DNA of 64,000 nucleotides from Gorsachius magnificus. Taxonomy: Eukaryota; Chordata; Aves; Pelecaniformes; Ardeidae. A program made the translations under genes and the position numbers. Shown piece after piece: positions 43,521 to 56,457 of this stretch. The stretch spans positions 7,067,821 through 7,131,820 of the forward strand of contig CM067081.1 of the NCBI GenBank assembly GCA_034008185.1. The letters are read 5' to 3'. The stretch's first letter is position 1. The number at the start of each line of letters is the position of its first letter. The notes under the pieces were generated by a model, which saw nothing but the letters and a program-made list of their open reading frames with translations, had not been told where the DNA came from and ran no database searches.

Positions 43521-46500
43521 CTAAAGGGAGGAAAGGGCAAGCAGAAAAGAAGGGGAAAAAAAAAAAAAAGGTTTATAAAATGTCATATGTTCACTAGCCT
43601 TTGTCACTTGTGGCAAGTTCTTAACGGTTCTGAAATACACAAACCAAGATGTTTTGTTGACAGCAATAATCCTGCCCAGGGCAGCACTCAGGCCCATGTT
43701 TTGGGACATCCTGAAGTGTGAATAAAGTTAGGTTTGTGAACAGTGGCCTCTGTCACTACTTATTGCATCCCTTGCTGTGGGCTGTGTTTTACATTCTTGT
43801 GAATCAAACAAGCACTTGTTTCTTTTCCAGTCCTTTGTCTCTGTTTCTTTATCAGTCTTGTTTTATCGAGTCCACTTATTAATATGCATCTCTCTCCCTC
43901 TCCTTCTGTTCTCCTAGCACTATGAATATTTGCCTTTCACTGCTACTCTGATACCAGTTTTCATTGTCAGAGCTGGAACAAAACCACTCTCTGAAGGGAT
44001 ATGCATGTCAGCAGTATTCCTTGGGCGTGTTGTCACAACTACCAACCTCAGAATTCAACTGACAATGAATACTTCTGTAATGGAACTGGTAGCATATATT
44101 ACATAAAATAAAAAAAGTCACAAGGGCACTTATGAAGATTCCTACTTTAACAGTCACATAATCAATTGCCAAAACCAGATTAGTTCATATAACATAGGAG
44201 GTTTTATTACTGAATGAGTAGAAACATTGTATATAACCTGTTTTCACGTTAAACTGCTTTTCTGAATTCAAGTTCTGAATTCTATCAGTTATCACTCTAA
44301 TAGCTAAAATTGACACCAATTTGTTCTGCAACTAAATACAGCAGGCTGGACACTTTTCCTATTAAAATGAGCACAAAGAAGCAGAAAAAAGACAGTGGAA
44401 AGCCACAGAGCAAGCCTGCCAAATCGATGTAAAATCCAGGGAATGAAGTTAAACCAACTATCGACAGATGCTGTCTAATCCATATGCTGGCGCACGCCTT
44501 CTCACTGTGCTCACCATACCCTGAAGCAAGGCAATGTCAGCTTTCTGTACACAAAATAACTTTCTACCCTAAATGAGTAGCTGATGCCTGCTGACGAAAC
44601 AAGTGAGGGTGCTGAGGGCAGGCAGTGTGCTGCATATTGCAGAAAGCCGTGTAAAAGGAACGCTCACTGTGTGGCAGCTCTACAAGGTAAGCGAAAGAAA
44701 GGGTAAACCTTGGAGTCTATGTCCCCACACAGCTCTTTAGACCTTGGAATATCTTTTTCATAATGTTTTATCCAGAAGAATTTTACTCCCACTCTGTTGG
44801 AAACCTGCTTGTGCAGATTTTTGTCCATTCCGCTGCTGAAGAAAAGATCACGCTCATAGGGACAATTGTCTAGAGCTGTCAGTCACCGTCTTTGCACCAC
44901 CCGATTATTTATGTCACAGGTACAGCTAATTCCAGCTAATTCCGAGAAACATGGAAAATTCTGACTCCCACCAGCAGCACCTTGAACTTCTGAAGTGTCC
45001 CAGATCAAAGTTTTAATGGTTGCTACAAATTAGTAAAATATTTCTACTGTGGAACTTCAACACAATCATGCCTGTGTCACAGTATCACCATGTGACTGCA
45101 GTAAACCTTACTGACATTTATGATCCAAGAAAACATCTTTTTGTACCTGAGCATCCACTTCAGTCTGCAACCATAGTAAGTCCTTAATATTCACACACAA
45201 TCTCTGCAGATACCAATTCAAGTTAAGCTTCGGTTTACTGAATACTGTATTTTTCATGAAACTTTTAAAAATCCTAAACACATAACTTGTAAGATTGAGG
45301 TTTTAAAAAAAGACCAGGTGAATTAAAAAAAAATCTCACTGAGACAAGAAATTAGATCCTTAGCTCCCCTGGACCCCTTTGAAATTTCCAGCCCAAATAT
45401 ACAAGGGCAGAATACATTTTTTAAGTCTAAAAAAACAAGCTGTCATCCTTCAGTGCAGAACGAACTGGGGTGGTATTGATTCCACTTAAGCCTGATATTC
45501 CTCAGGAATGGAAGATCACTGCAGCAATCCCTTTTTTTTTTTGTTTTGTTTTTTTTTAAATTATTTCTGTCCCTTCCACTAAATGGATAATCAAATCCCC
45601 AGCTTAAATCTGGATACAAACTCAAACATGTTGAGCAGCAGTACTTTGAAAAGGTTTGGGGCTTTTTTTGAAACTCCAGCCCCAGGTGAGCTCCAGTGAT
45701 AGATTTATGAAATTGTTCCTGTGTAGGGAGCAACAAGAAAGCCTCCGAGCTGTAGAACAAGGTAAAAAAATCATACTATAGTAACAGTTTTGCTGGATTT
45801 TGCAAACCAGAGAAAATACACACACATGAGAGAGAAGGGAACATATTTAGGGGGACTGAGAATTGACTGCAGATTTTAAACCAGCAGGAAAACATTTGCA
45901 GAGGGCAAGATTTATTTCTTCTCCCAAACAAATAAATCACGAGGCATAACTCTTGACAGAACTCCACTACAGCTATCAGCACTTTCTCAATCCATAACTA
46001 CACTGCCATTACATCTTGAGAAGAAGCAAACAGATGCCAGACACTGCAACCCAAGTGCTGTGACTTTCCAGACACTCATCGCAAGGAGCACCTGCGTGGC
46101 AGCTCACCACTCGCGTGAGCTCAATCACTATCATCAGTGAAACAGCTCTTGCACTCACATTATTACCCCTGTACCTCAAACAGCTGCATTATCAGTAGCC
46201 TCTGCTCCCTCGGTCTCCAGCAATAATTACCTCAGCACTCTGCAGCCACACTGTAACCCCCTCCTGATCTCCAAAGCAGGCTAACCATTCCCTTCTGCTC
46301 TCAATCAGTCCCTGCACGTCCCTCGCACATACTCCCTGCTACGCCCTTCATCACCAGACATCTCAGGGGATGAAGCCAGGCCACACTCCTCACAGTGTCC
46401 AGAGCCTTCCTGTCCACAGCCACCACAGAATCACAGAATGGCAGGGGTTGGAAGGGAGATCATCCAGTCCAACCCCCCTGCTAAAGCAGGTTCTCCTAGA

Positions 46501-46770
46501 GCATGTTACACAGGAATTCATCCAGGCGGGCTTTGAATATCTCCAGAGAAGGAGACTCCACAGCTCCCCTGGGCAGGCTGTGCCAGGGCTCTGCCACCCT
46601 CAGAGTAAAGAAGTTTTTCCTCAGACCCCGCTGGTACTGTCACTCTGCACCTAAGCCCCTCCACGCTGTCCCCCACCACCTCTGAGCACCCACCACTGAA
46701 GAGTTCCCCATACAGCCAAGCTCTGAGGTATCTCCCCTCGCCCTGCAACCACCCACACCCACGTCCCCCT
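43521..46770 (-). other. CCDC83: CCDC83 5' intron (inferred)
   Basis: 3.2 kb between the first coding exon and the CpG island where transcription probably starts. It contains an A run at 43556-43569, a T-rich run at 45531-45557 and a CR1 copy at 46427-46650. The untranslated first exon itself could not be placed. Confidence 0.5.
46427..46650 (-). repeat. CR1 LINE, 3' end, minus orientation
   Basis: Starts with CACAGAATCACAGAATGGCA and continues through ATCATCCAGTCCAACCCC and TTTGAATATCTCCAGAGAAGG, standard reversed CR1. It belongs to the same subfamily as the copy at 38399 and lies just downstream of the CCDC83 promoter CpG island. Confidence 0.88.
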
Positions 46771-47250
46771 CATGTGCCTGGGCACCTGCACCCGCCCCGC
46801 CCCGCCCCGCCCCGCGCCCTCAAGGCCTAAACGGTCACCACGGCATCCCCCCGCCCCCGTTACCCAGTCACCACCCGTATCCCCGTTGCACCCACACACT
46901 GTTTCTGCTCCCCGGCCCTTCCGCAGGCCCCACCGCCCCGGGCCCGCCTGCGGGCGGCGGTCAGCAGGGCCTACCGCCGCGGCGCCACCGTGACGGCAAC
47001 GCTGCTGGTCGCCAAGGCAACGGGAGACCCCGCCCCGCGGCGCCTTCCACGGGGCAGCGGCGCCCTCTGGCGGCAGCGAGCGGGCTCTGCCGTCGGGGAA
47101 AAGCCCGCCAAAAGCGCCCGGCCGTCCCTCAGCGGGGAGCGCGCCCCGCGGCCGAGGTGTGAGGAAGCCATCGCTGCGGGGGGGGGGGGGGGGGCAAGGC
47201 GAAACTCCTCCCAGCTTCTCCTATAGAAACGGTTCGGTGCAGCCGCGGTG
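46770..47250. promoter_or_regulatory. CpG island, probable CCDC83 promoter
   Basis: A sharp rise in GC and CpG density compared with flanking AT-rich DNA. It contains five tandem CCCGC units (46791-46816), a perfect RFX X-box (47008-47021) and a run of 17 Gs (47178-47194). Its place upstream of the first CCDC83 coding exon on the minus strand, and the X-box, support promoter function for CCDC83. It may also start transcripts on the plus strand. The transcription start cannot be fixed from sequence. Confidence 0.65.
47008..47021. promoter_or_regulatory. RFX X-box
   Basis: GTCGCCAAGGCAAC fits the X-box consensus GTNRCC-(0-3 nt)-RGYAAC exactly, with a 2-nt spacer. RFX factors use this imperfect inverted repeat to drive ciliary and spermatogenic genes, usually within about 150 bp of the start site. 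Confidence 0.7.
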
Positions 47251-50200
47251 CCTGTGGTTTGTGACCCCACCTTAGGAAACGAGAAAAGCAAACGTTAACC
47301 ACATCACAGAGGTAATTTAAGTCCTGAGAGGGATTTCCGTCATGGGATGGCCTGAGTGTCACCCAGACAGATACCTATGATGGCAGGCTTAAAATCCTGA
47401 AGTAAAACTGCAGCTAGCTTCAAGAAAAAGAGCGTTTCCAAGCCCCACGGGTAGCTGCAGTTCCGCACGGAAACGTGAGCTGGGTCAACCACGACTGCAG
47501 AGCTGCCTTCCCAGGAACAAGCGCCCTAAGCCACCCAAGGCACTGCCACCGAGCAAGCTCCTCCGCCCCAGCAACGGGCAGCCATACACTACTGCCTGTA
47601 ACCCCCTCTGCCCCATACGCCAGCGTTGTGCAAAAAGCCGTGCCCCACCGGTACGGACAGGGCATAGAAGATGGAAAGGGGAGCTGGAGGCTGATCCCAA
47701 ACTACTTCTGCTTCTCTCGTGCTGGCCAGCAGACCTCCATTGGTTTTGGATGGGCTCTGTATGTTGTCCTCCTTCATAGGACATCAGTGCCTGAGCCACG
47801 TAACCCTTGGGAGCCATAGTCTGCCCCAGAAATAAATTATGAATCATTATAATAAAAGGCTTTGTCCTCATTCTTGGGCAAAATTCGCATTCACCTACTT
47901 TGTTCAGAGTTTTTCGTCAGTCCTGTGGGAGCTTATGTTATCCTATGAGAAGTCCTGTTTGACATAGTACAGAAGTCTCTCTTATTAAGGCATATTCATT
48001 AAAGCAAGGGTAAAATATATAGTCCTATAGTCAGAGATCATAATTTGCAATGCATCTATATTGAAGACAGTAGGAAGATGCTGCTTGTTTTCATTCAGTG
48101 GCCCCACACAACTGCTCAGATAAGAAAGCAAAAAAGAAACAATAAAAAAAAACCAAATCATAAAAACTAGTGCCTTTTAATTTCCTTCTCCTATATTATG
48201 GATTGAATGATGCCATTAAGACACAGTAGCCAGCTGACATATAAGCCAGGCATTGAACAGAAGGCAGGAAAAAAGAAAGAACAGCATCTTAAGTCAGCTG
48301 GCAAAGACAAACACAACCTTGACCTTCATACTTTGTAGCACAAGATCTTTAACTTGGACATATTTAAATCCCACTATGCCAAAAAGTAACATTGCTTAAA
48401 CATGACTGCGGGCAACCTTTGCCTTTTTCTATTTACATGGGCAGACAACACATCTTTTAGAACGTCTTGTCTCACATCCAGAAAGAGAAAATATTTTAGT
48501 AAGTTTGAGTCCCTGTTTTGCAGGTTAACAGTGTTGCCAGGAATAGGCAGTGCTTTCCACTCATTCTTAAAGAATTATCCCTCTGTTAATAAAATTGAAC
48601 ATGGGTGCTGGGAAGATCTGCTCCATAATCTTCCTGGATTAGGCTGACTGCTCTGCAATTCCCTAGATCCTTCTTCTTGCCCTTGAAAATGGATGTGACC
48701 TTTGCCTTTTAATAGTCATCAGGAACCAATATATTTGATACATGCATATATAACAAACATATATAGAAATATGTATGTATAAAGGAGTTACCTGAAGGGA
48801 ACTAGGAAGAGAAGATGTAGGAGAGAAATAACATTTCAAGGAAGGAATTTTAAAACATGGCACACGTGCCCCTGAATCCAAATCTTGTTCAGAATTGAGC
48901 ACTGATGAGCATAGGACTGCCATTTGAGACAGACCTGGGTGATAATGCAAGATACTATCACTGGTGCGTCCTTTACATAGGGACCTTTTCCCCCTCTTCT
49001 TTGGATGCAGTTCTGGAAAGGTGATCAAAGTTGTAAATCTTGACTTCCAAGACTGGGAAAAATGTTCCTCAAATGGGTGAAGATGAATTTTGTTCTGCTG
49101 TGTGGCCAGAAATGTGGTCAGAAACTGGCTGGACTGTGAAGAAGTGGTGAGAGTTGCTGCTCCTGTTGGCCCTTCAGGAGAAGCTGCCATGCTGGAGTTC
49201 ACCAGACTTTCTGTGTAACGATGGCATGTCAGAAGTGCTTTGGGAGGAGCAAGCCCTTTTCCTCCACAGGAATAAGGGAAATATTCCTTTTAGGGAAGAG
49301 GGAGCTTGTGTATGGGGGATGCTGTGTGCAGTTGGAGCAAACTTCTCCCTTCCCTGTCTGCAGCTCAGCCAGGCCATCATCAGGGCCATGATGGCTATGA
49401 TGGGCCTCCTTCTTCACAAAGAGGAGTTTCAAGGGCATGTAGATGGCCAGATGTCCCAGCTGACAGAGCAGAGTATGAGTCTTCTGAGGACACATAGGTT
49501 AAAATTGCCTCTCCTCTTTTACATTGCCTCCTTGACTGGGGAGAGATGTTTCTCTTGTTTAACTTTGGAAATCTGATAAGAGAGGGTAAAGCCATGGTGA
49601 GACTTGACATTTTTTATATATCACTATCACATGGAACTTTTTTTGGCTCCATGTTCTGATTGAGTTTAAAATGGCAAATTCACCTTTTTACAGATATGTG
49701 GACAGACACAGGACAACTGTCACAGACTAAAGCTACATATGGAAAGGACTGGAAAGCACCTAGTATAGAGTTTAATGATAAAGCACTATCTAATTAAATG
49801 CGAGACAGCATTTCGCATCAATTACAAGGCAAATTCGTCAGTCCATGAGGAAAACTGCAGCTATTCATAGACTCCTTCTTGCCTCCTAGAAATCACCAAA
49901 CAGCAAATTAGGGCTTCTCATCTTTTTCTCAACTGGGCATTTGAGCGCAATCTCTAGCACTGTTGTGTAGTAGCTCAAATTTAGAGATGCCCTGGTCAGT
50001 GGCAGCAGGAATTACCTTTGTTTTTTCTTGGAGCAAAAGAGCATGAAGATGATCAGGCCCTATTTGTGCGCATTTTCCCTTTAAAGCCATCTCTTTCATC
50101 ATCATTACTATCAAGCCAATCTCTTTCTCACCACAGAGAGCACTACATACAGCTAAACTACCCACGCTGTTTCCTTTCACAGTTTACACCTTCCGTACAC

Positions 50201-53200
50201 ATTTTCTTGTTACATTTTAAAAGAATTTTTAAATTCTTTCAGAACTATTTTTGAGGGCTTACGTTTTGAAGATGTAAAGAAATGCCTTCTGTTGGTAAGA
50301 TGGCAGAGGATTTGCCCCTCCCATGTGACATGATGCAGAGGTTAGAAGCAGAACTCCCATACTCACACATGCACGCAGAACAGAGCACCACTCCCTCCCT
50401 CCCCCCCCCCCCCCCAAAAAAAAAGGTAGAAATGGAATTTAAGAGAAGATAGGACAGATGACGCTCAGCAGGCACAGGGCATGGACAGGGAAGCGCACAG
50501 ACCACCCCTGTTTACATGTGACTGGCCCCTTTTATCCCCTGTGCCTCTGCTTTTCCATGCATGTTCCTCTCCACCTTTATCCCTCCTTTTTCCCCATCTT
50601 GGGCTCATCCCCTGAACATCCCATAGCAGGTCTTCTGCAATCTGAAAATCCTCTTCCCTTGCACCCCACAGTGTGTCCCTGTCCCCAGGCAGTGACCCCT
50701 CCCATCTGTAAGGTGCTGAGGCTCTCCTGGGAGAGGTCTGGGAGGGACCGTGTCTCTGAAGGGGTTATTTGGGCTCCCCCACCTGCCCTTGTGCCTCCGT
50801 GCTCCTTCATGTGTGTGGAGATGGGTCTTCAGTGGGCTGACAGCTCCTGCCACCGGCTTGGGAGCAGCCAGGCAGGGTATTTCTCAGGTTCCTCCACTCA
50901 CCATTGCTCCTCTGCCTTCCTTTGCATGGGTAGAGAAGAGCCCTTCATCACATAACCTAACAGTGCAGAAGGTTTTAAAAGAGAAAAAAAAAAAAAAAAA
51001 AAAAGACTTCAGGGCCCAGGATCCAACAGAAGGGTGCAAAGCAAGGGGTGATGCAGACAAAGCCACCAGCCAGGGAAATACCACTACAGCAATGAAACCA
51101 GCGGCATCTGACTTAGCTGTGATTCTCAGGGAGCGGCTGTGTGTTCAGAGCAGACTGGATGAAGCTGGAGGAAGGAAAGTGGTATCAGGTGGACTTGCTT
51201 CACTGGAAGCTACCATATCTTCATCTAATACCTGTCGTTCTGTAACCACACCGAAGCACTCATTTGTTTTTCCTTTAATGGGAGAAGGTGGGATGACTTC
51301 CTTTCTGCTTTGGAGAATGGCAAGAGAGGAAGATGTGTTGAATGAGGGGGTGAAGGAAGAAAGGTGATCCACTTTCTGAATCTGATAGGAGTATCACTAC
51401 ACAAGGATACCTGCAGGTTTTTTTCTTAGAGGCATCATAATACTTCGTGTTGTACTGCAATCAAAACCATGCTTATACCTTTTTATTGTTCTGAGAGCTT
51501 AACAACTCTCTGACTATGTGTAGGGAAGACTAAGAGGAGGGTTGGTAGGGCCCTTCCTTCTGTCACTAGCTTTGGTCCTCTTGGTACCACCTTGAGAGTG
51601 CTCAGGCTCAATTCACATGAAAAACAGCCGCTCCACGCTTACACAAACCCCTCCAGACTCTTCAGATCTACTACACCCATGTGGAGCCACTGTGGGGACA
51701 GGCTGTATACTGGCTGCAGACTCTTGTCATCTGAAGCTACTGAGGAATCAGCCTGAGGGTCCTCACTGTGCACGTCATTCAGGTATTTTCAGTACTGTAA
51801 ATGCTCAAGCTATGAACTGGCAGCTGGTCTGAGCTGGGGCAGCCCTTGGCATACATAATCCCACAGACTTCATCTGAATCCGTTCCAGGAACAAATCACT
51901 GAACTAAATGTGAGTGGGAGAGAACACACACAGATTTTACAGACACAGCACACACCCCATGCACAGTTTCGCAGCTGCCACTTGTCACGATGCTGGAGGC
52001 TTCTGCCACCTGGAGCTTCCTAGCAGCAAGGAGCTGCTTTTCCCTAAGCTTGGGTCCAAAGTCCTCGATTAAAGGGGGAATCGGTTTGGGTCATGGTCAC
52101 ACCAGACCCATCAGTTCCGGCTCCACCCAGCAGGGGCCAGGCATACCCACAGCTGCCAGATGAGACAGTGCGTCTCGTCAAAAAAGGGACAGTTTTACCT
52201 GTGCCTGCCTTCTTCTTCTTTGGGACTGCTGTGAGAGGGGGAAAAAAGAGGTGTTTAACACAACAGAAAAAATATGTTCCATGTGCCAAGAGTGCCAAAA
52301 GGCCCCCCGCTTCTAATTAATGTACCAAACCATGTTTCTTGATCTGTTCTGAACAGGGTTTGAATAGATACAGCTTAGTATGCTGCATTAGGATGAATAA
52401 ACAGGATATATGAATAATAGATGCTTGAATGAAAGGTATTGAGGGGAGAAACTGAGTTTTAAGCTTCCATAAAGTCTCGAATTCACTTTGATCCTTGTGC
52501 ACTGCATGGAAGCCTCGTTAAAGGCTTATTGAGCCAGAATATTACTGGATAGTGCATAAAGCATGCTCTAGTCCCTAATTTTGTCACTGGGAAGGAAGAG
52601 CCACACATAAAAACCATGAGATTGAGAAGACACGTAATTTACCAAACCTTTATACCAATGCCATGTACCCTAAATTTTCTCTAAAAAGCATTAAATTGTT
52701 TCCCCATATACAAGTTTGAGTAGGAGGTGAAACGTAAGTATTTATGGTTAGCAGGAAGCCAGTGCTGATGATCTAGGATTTGGGGAGTGAATGGATTCAG
52801 GCTGGGAACACAGTGGGGAAGGCATTTAGAACTGGGCTCCTGCAAGTGCGACCGGAGCAAGCGACTCATGGGCTGTGCACAGGGCACAGCGGGCGCCGCT
52901 CCCGGGCACTCCAGAGACTGAAATCCTCCAGTTGCCCCAAAACAGAATTAAAATATAAAGCAAGCACCGTGAGAAGAACGTAAATAACGTGAAAATACCA
53001 CCGCAACAGCTCTCCACATGACAGGGGGGCGGGTGCTGTCACCCTGCTCCCTGAGGGGCTCCAGCTTCAGAAGTCACCTTGGTGCCTTGGCTGCTGAGCA
53101 AGACGCGCTTCAAGGGGAAGGTCCTGCTGAAACATCCTACGAAATGGTGGCGTGTGTATTTTGTGCCACTAATTAAACAGAAAAGCACTTACAGCGGCTT

Positions 53201-53280
53201 CCTGGACAAATAGATGACTGAAACCTTCGTTATCGCTGCCTGTATCTTTATTGCAAACAGGGTCATGTGTTCACACCTCT
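47251..53280. other. Spacer between the two CpG islands
   Basis: 6 kb with no supported exon. It holds a decayed CR1 piece (about 48600-48727), a C run followed by A's (50396-50424), an A run (50983-51004) and otherwise unique sequence. Open frames of 100-205 codons on both strands lack splice, start or homology support. Confidence 0.7.
48600..48727 (-). repeat. Decayed internal CR1 (reverse-transcriptase) fragment
   Basis: On the minus strand a peptide close to the CR1 RT finger region can be read: VPDDY, a stop, then KAKVTSIFKGKKKDLGNCRA and VSL, to be compared with the usual VPDDWKKA...PIFKKGKKEDPGNYRPVSL. It is old and interrupted by stops, and lacks the 3' end. The edges are approximate. 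Confidence 0.6.
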
Positions 53281-53282
53281 TA

Positions 53283-53382
53283 GGCTGCCTGTCACCAGGT
53301 AAAGTGAAATACTGATCGTTTTACCTCAAGGCGGCTGCCTGTCACCAGGTAAAGTGAAATACTGATCGTTTTACCTCAAGGC
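53283..53382. repeat. Two-copy 50-bp tandem duplication
   Basis: Positions 53283-53332 and 53333-53382 are identical 50-bp units beginning GGCTGCCTGTCACCAGGTAA. Each carries CAG|GTAAAG on the plus strand and GAG|GTAAAA on the minus strand, both good splice-donor matches. It lies at the edge of the second CpG island. Perfect identity suggests a recent event or an assembly artefact. Confidence 0.9.
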
Positions 53383-53399
53383 AGCTAGTCAAGTCACGC

Positions 53400-54260
53400 C
53401 GATACTCCCTGCGTGGGCTTCCATGTGAAACTGCCACTTCCCGCTGTGGGGCGAGCCCGCCTCCACGAGCTTCTGCCACAGAAGAGCCCTCTCAAATCCG
53501 CCCCCGAAGGCTCCTGCTGCACCCAGGACGGAGCCTCGGTCCCTGAGGACAACCTCTCGGTGCCACAGGTGACACGAAGGCGAGCGCGGCTCCAGCGGAG
53601 GGCGGGCCGCAGGCGCGGGGAGCCGCCCCGCTCTGAGGGAGGCGGCGCCGCCATTGGGTGGCAGCGGCGGCGGGCAGGGGCTGCCTCGCCCGGCGCCACC
53701 TCCCTCGTCTGAGGGGAAAGGAGGCGACGGTGCGGGGCAGTGGCTGCCGGCCGGGACGACGCGGGGGGGGGCCCGGCCGGGGTAGGGGTGGGAGGAAGGG
53801 GAAGGCGGCGCCCACGCCGCGCTACCCCGAGGGGTTTCGGGGGTTGGGGGTGCCTTGCTAACGGAGTTACTCAGAGACAAAAAAAAAAAAAAAAAAGGCG
53901 ACATGCCAACTACCCGCGCTTGTAGTGCGCAGCCTGAGGGTGAGTCTGCGGGCAGCTGAGGCGTCCCGGACTCCTCGCTTTCGGCAGCCGGGCTGCTCGG
54001 AGGGCTGCTCCGTGCCGGAGTGGCTTCGCTGCGGTCAGCTTGCGGGGCCCGTTCGCCTGAGGAAGGGGGAGATCTCAGCGGTGTGTCCCCTGCCCAGCCC
54101 CTGCTATCAGCCAGAGGGAAGCGCCGCTTCCCCGCGGCTTTCCTCAGAACCGGCCGCGAGAGCCGGCGTGAGGAGCTGCAGCCTCCCCGCTGCAAAGGGG
54201 GGGCCGTGCGCGGGGACACCCCTGTGCTGCTGAGGGGAGCTCCCGCCTGGTGCTGAGAGC
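53400..54260. promoter_or_regulatory. CpG island, candidate promoter of a plus-strand gene (SYTL2 by synteny)
   Basis: About 860 bp of very GC- and CpG-rich DNA with many GGCGG/CCGCC boxes and an A run at 53879-53896. A plus-strand CCTGAGG|GTGAGT at 53933-53945 is an almost ideal splice donor and could end a non-coding first exon. In human, SYTL2 lies next to CCDC83 in divergent orientation, so this is the expected place for its 5' end. No coding evidence for SYTL2 is in the window. Minus-strand donors at 53325 and 53375 mean it might also serve CCDC83 or a divergent RNA. Confidence 0.5.
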
Positions 54261-56457
54261 TGGGTAACCGTAAAGAACCTACCTGCGCCTAGCTTCTGTG
54301 GAGCCCTGCTTTAATACAAGGGCTCTCTTTATTTAAAGAAGGCGCTTAGATCTCAGTTGAGAGATGTTAATGACCTATATGTAAATAGCAGACACTTTCA
54401 TTTCCAAACGCTGAAATAATTGGATCTTCCACCCTGTCTCTGGAGTCACTTTGCAGAGCTGGACCTGGCCCTGCAGTCTAACGCACTCGGTTGTGTCTTT
54501 CCTATGTGAGCAGAAGGATCTGTTTATATGATTGCTGTTGCAGGATAAAGGTCACTTAAACCCGGGGACAGGCTGTGAAGTGGAAGGACAAGTATTTCTG
54601 AACTTTCTCAAAAGCGTAAGGGGAGGAGACTTAAAACATGCCTGACAGGATGCCCTGAAATGAAACTTGATTTTCTTGCAGTCAAAGTGTTGCCACAAAA
54701 TATTGGTGTGTTTATGTATATCAGACAACTGCAGCTCTCTGTGATGGAGTGTTTAAAAGACTGATGAATCAAACCACTTTACTAAACTGATGTACATCAA
54801 CAATACAGATTTCCATTTGTTAGTTCTTAATTACCATCAGTCATTATCACTGGATTTTCCAAACAGCTCTTAACAATCACATCCCTAAGTGGTAGTAAAC
54901 CTAGGTGTATACAATGCCATGGAGCTGATGCCCTGTATTTAGTGCTCATGACTACAATTCTTGATAGTCTCGGTTGCCGAGGTAAAGTGCTTGGGAGCTC
55001 TTTGGCAAGAGAAGCTGTAATTGAAGTGAGCGTTTTGTGATTTTAATAAATTACTGTGTTTCTTTTTTTATTGTTAGTGTGTCATGCACCTTGCTGCCTC
55101 CCTGGAAGAAAATGGGGTGTTCTTATCTGCCTTTGACATAGTTCACATTATTTTTGGGAGTAAGACTCTACCCTAGTTTTGCTAGGCATCTTTCTTATGC
55201 CTGATGGAACCAGAATAATCTCAAAATAAATATCTCCTCTTTGTTCTGCAGGTTTATTTCAGTTTCACCTGACATCTTCCCTGGCCACTCCATGCCCTTC
55301 GCGTGTGTTTACTTCTTGCATGTGTTTTCCTGTGCGCTGTTTGGGAAGGTATACTGCAAGTCTCTGTCCATTTGCACTTATGTGTTCTTTATATACTTAT
55401 GCATACCTATGTTATAAAATACTACTAGTAGTGTTACAATGTTAGAAAATGCTTATGCACTGTTATCAATTACCATATTTTAGTGTGCTTGTGTCTGGGT
55501 TTAAGGCAGGGAAATAATAAGTATCTTGCTTATTCTGCATCTGTCTTATGGGTGCAGCAGGCCTCTGGCTACAAAGTGCGTTCTTGAATTTTCTGGAGCT
55601 GTCATTGGACCTGTCTCTTGTTAAAGAAATTTCCTTCTGGCGTCTCTTGCAGCCTAGAATAATGTATTATCAGTTTCACTGTCAGGCTTTTAAAATTCAG
55701 TGAACTAGGTGTTCTTGTTTACCAATGCTGACAAGGGCCAGAGTAAACAAACACTCCGTTACCCCCCAAAATAAATGCCAGAAAGGTGAATTTGTCTTTT
55801 CTCTAAAGCACTGGCTAGAGACCATGGACAGATACATTCTCTGGAGTAAACTCCTGTTATTCTGCAGGAGACACTTGCTAGATTCCCAGGTGGAAGTACT
55901 GCTCCAACTTAGTACTTGGAGAAAACCTTGCACAGAAGGTGGGATTTTAACTGTTGCATCTAGGAAAAAAGCTTAACCAGGAGGCTAAACAGTGGGATGA
56001 AGTCAATGGAATTACTTGTTTTCTACCATGTATCGTGTTTCCTGCACTCATGACAGAATGCAATCAGCTTTCCCAGTGGTGAATAGAACAGACTTCAAAC
56101 AAAAACCTAGTAAATATTATTTGCAGGGAAACTTAAAAGTAATTTGTAGTAAGAACAAAGGAAATACTTTTTTGCAGAGTAACTAGCACAACCTATTCTA
56201 GACTCATTGTCAGATGCTTTTGTTCTACAAAAGGATCAAACTGAATATCGGTAAACTCCTTATGAAATTGCCTGCCCAGTGTTACTAACAATCTGATTCT
56301 GACTGATTGATAAATTGACAGTGATTTACTTCTGCACTGGATGGACTACAGTTAGATTCTAATCTCAGCCATGTGACCAGAGCTCCAGAAGTAGATCAGC
56401 ATATTCAAGAACTCCTGGGTTAGAAATGGGTTTAGCCCATCAGCTCTTTAGATGTTA

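Noticed and set aside
48663..49202. 179-codon minus-strand open frame
   Set aside because: Its end overlaps a decayed CR1 fragment in a different frame, and the rest has no recognisable domain.
50750..51367. 205-codon plus-strand open frame
   Set aside because: It crosses a poly-A run translated as lysines, and has no homology, conserved start or splice support.
53389..54219. 276-codon minus-strand open frame
   Set aside because: It lies wholly in a CpG island, is Pro/Ala/Gly/Ser/Arg-rich, and overlaps other long frames in all directions; stop codons are simply rare in GC-rich DNA. No homology or splice logic.
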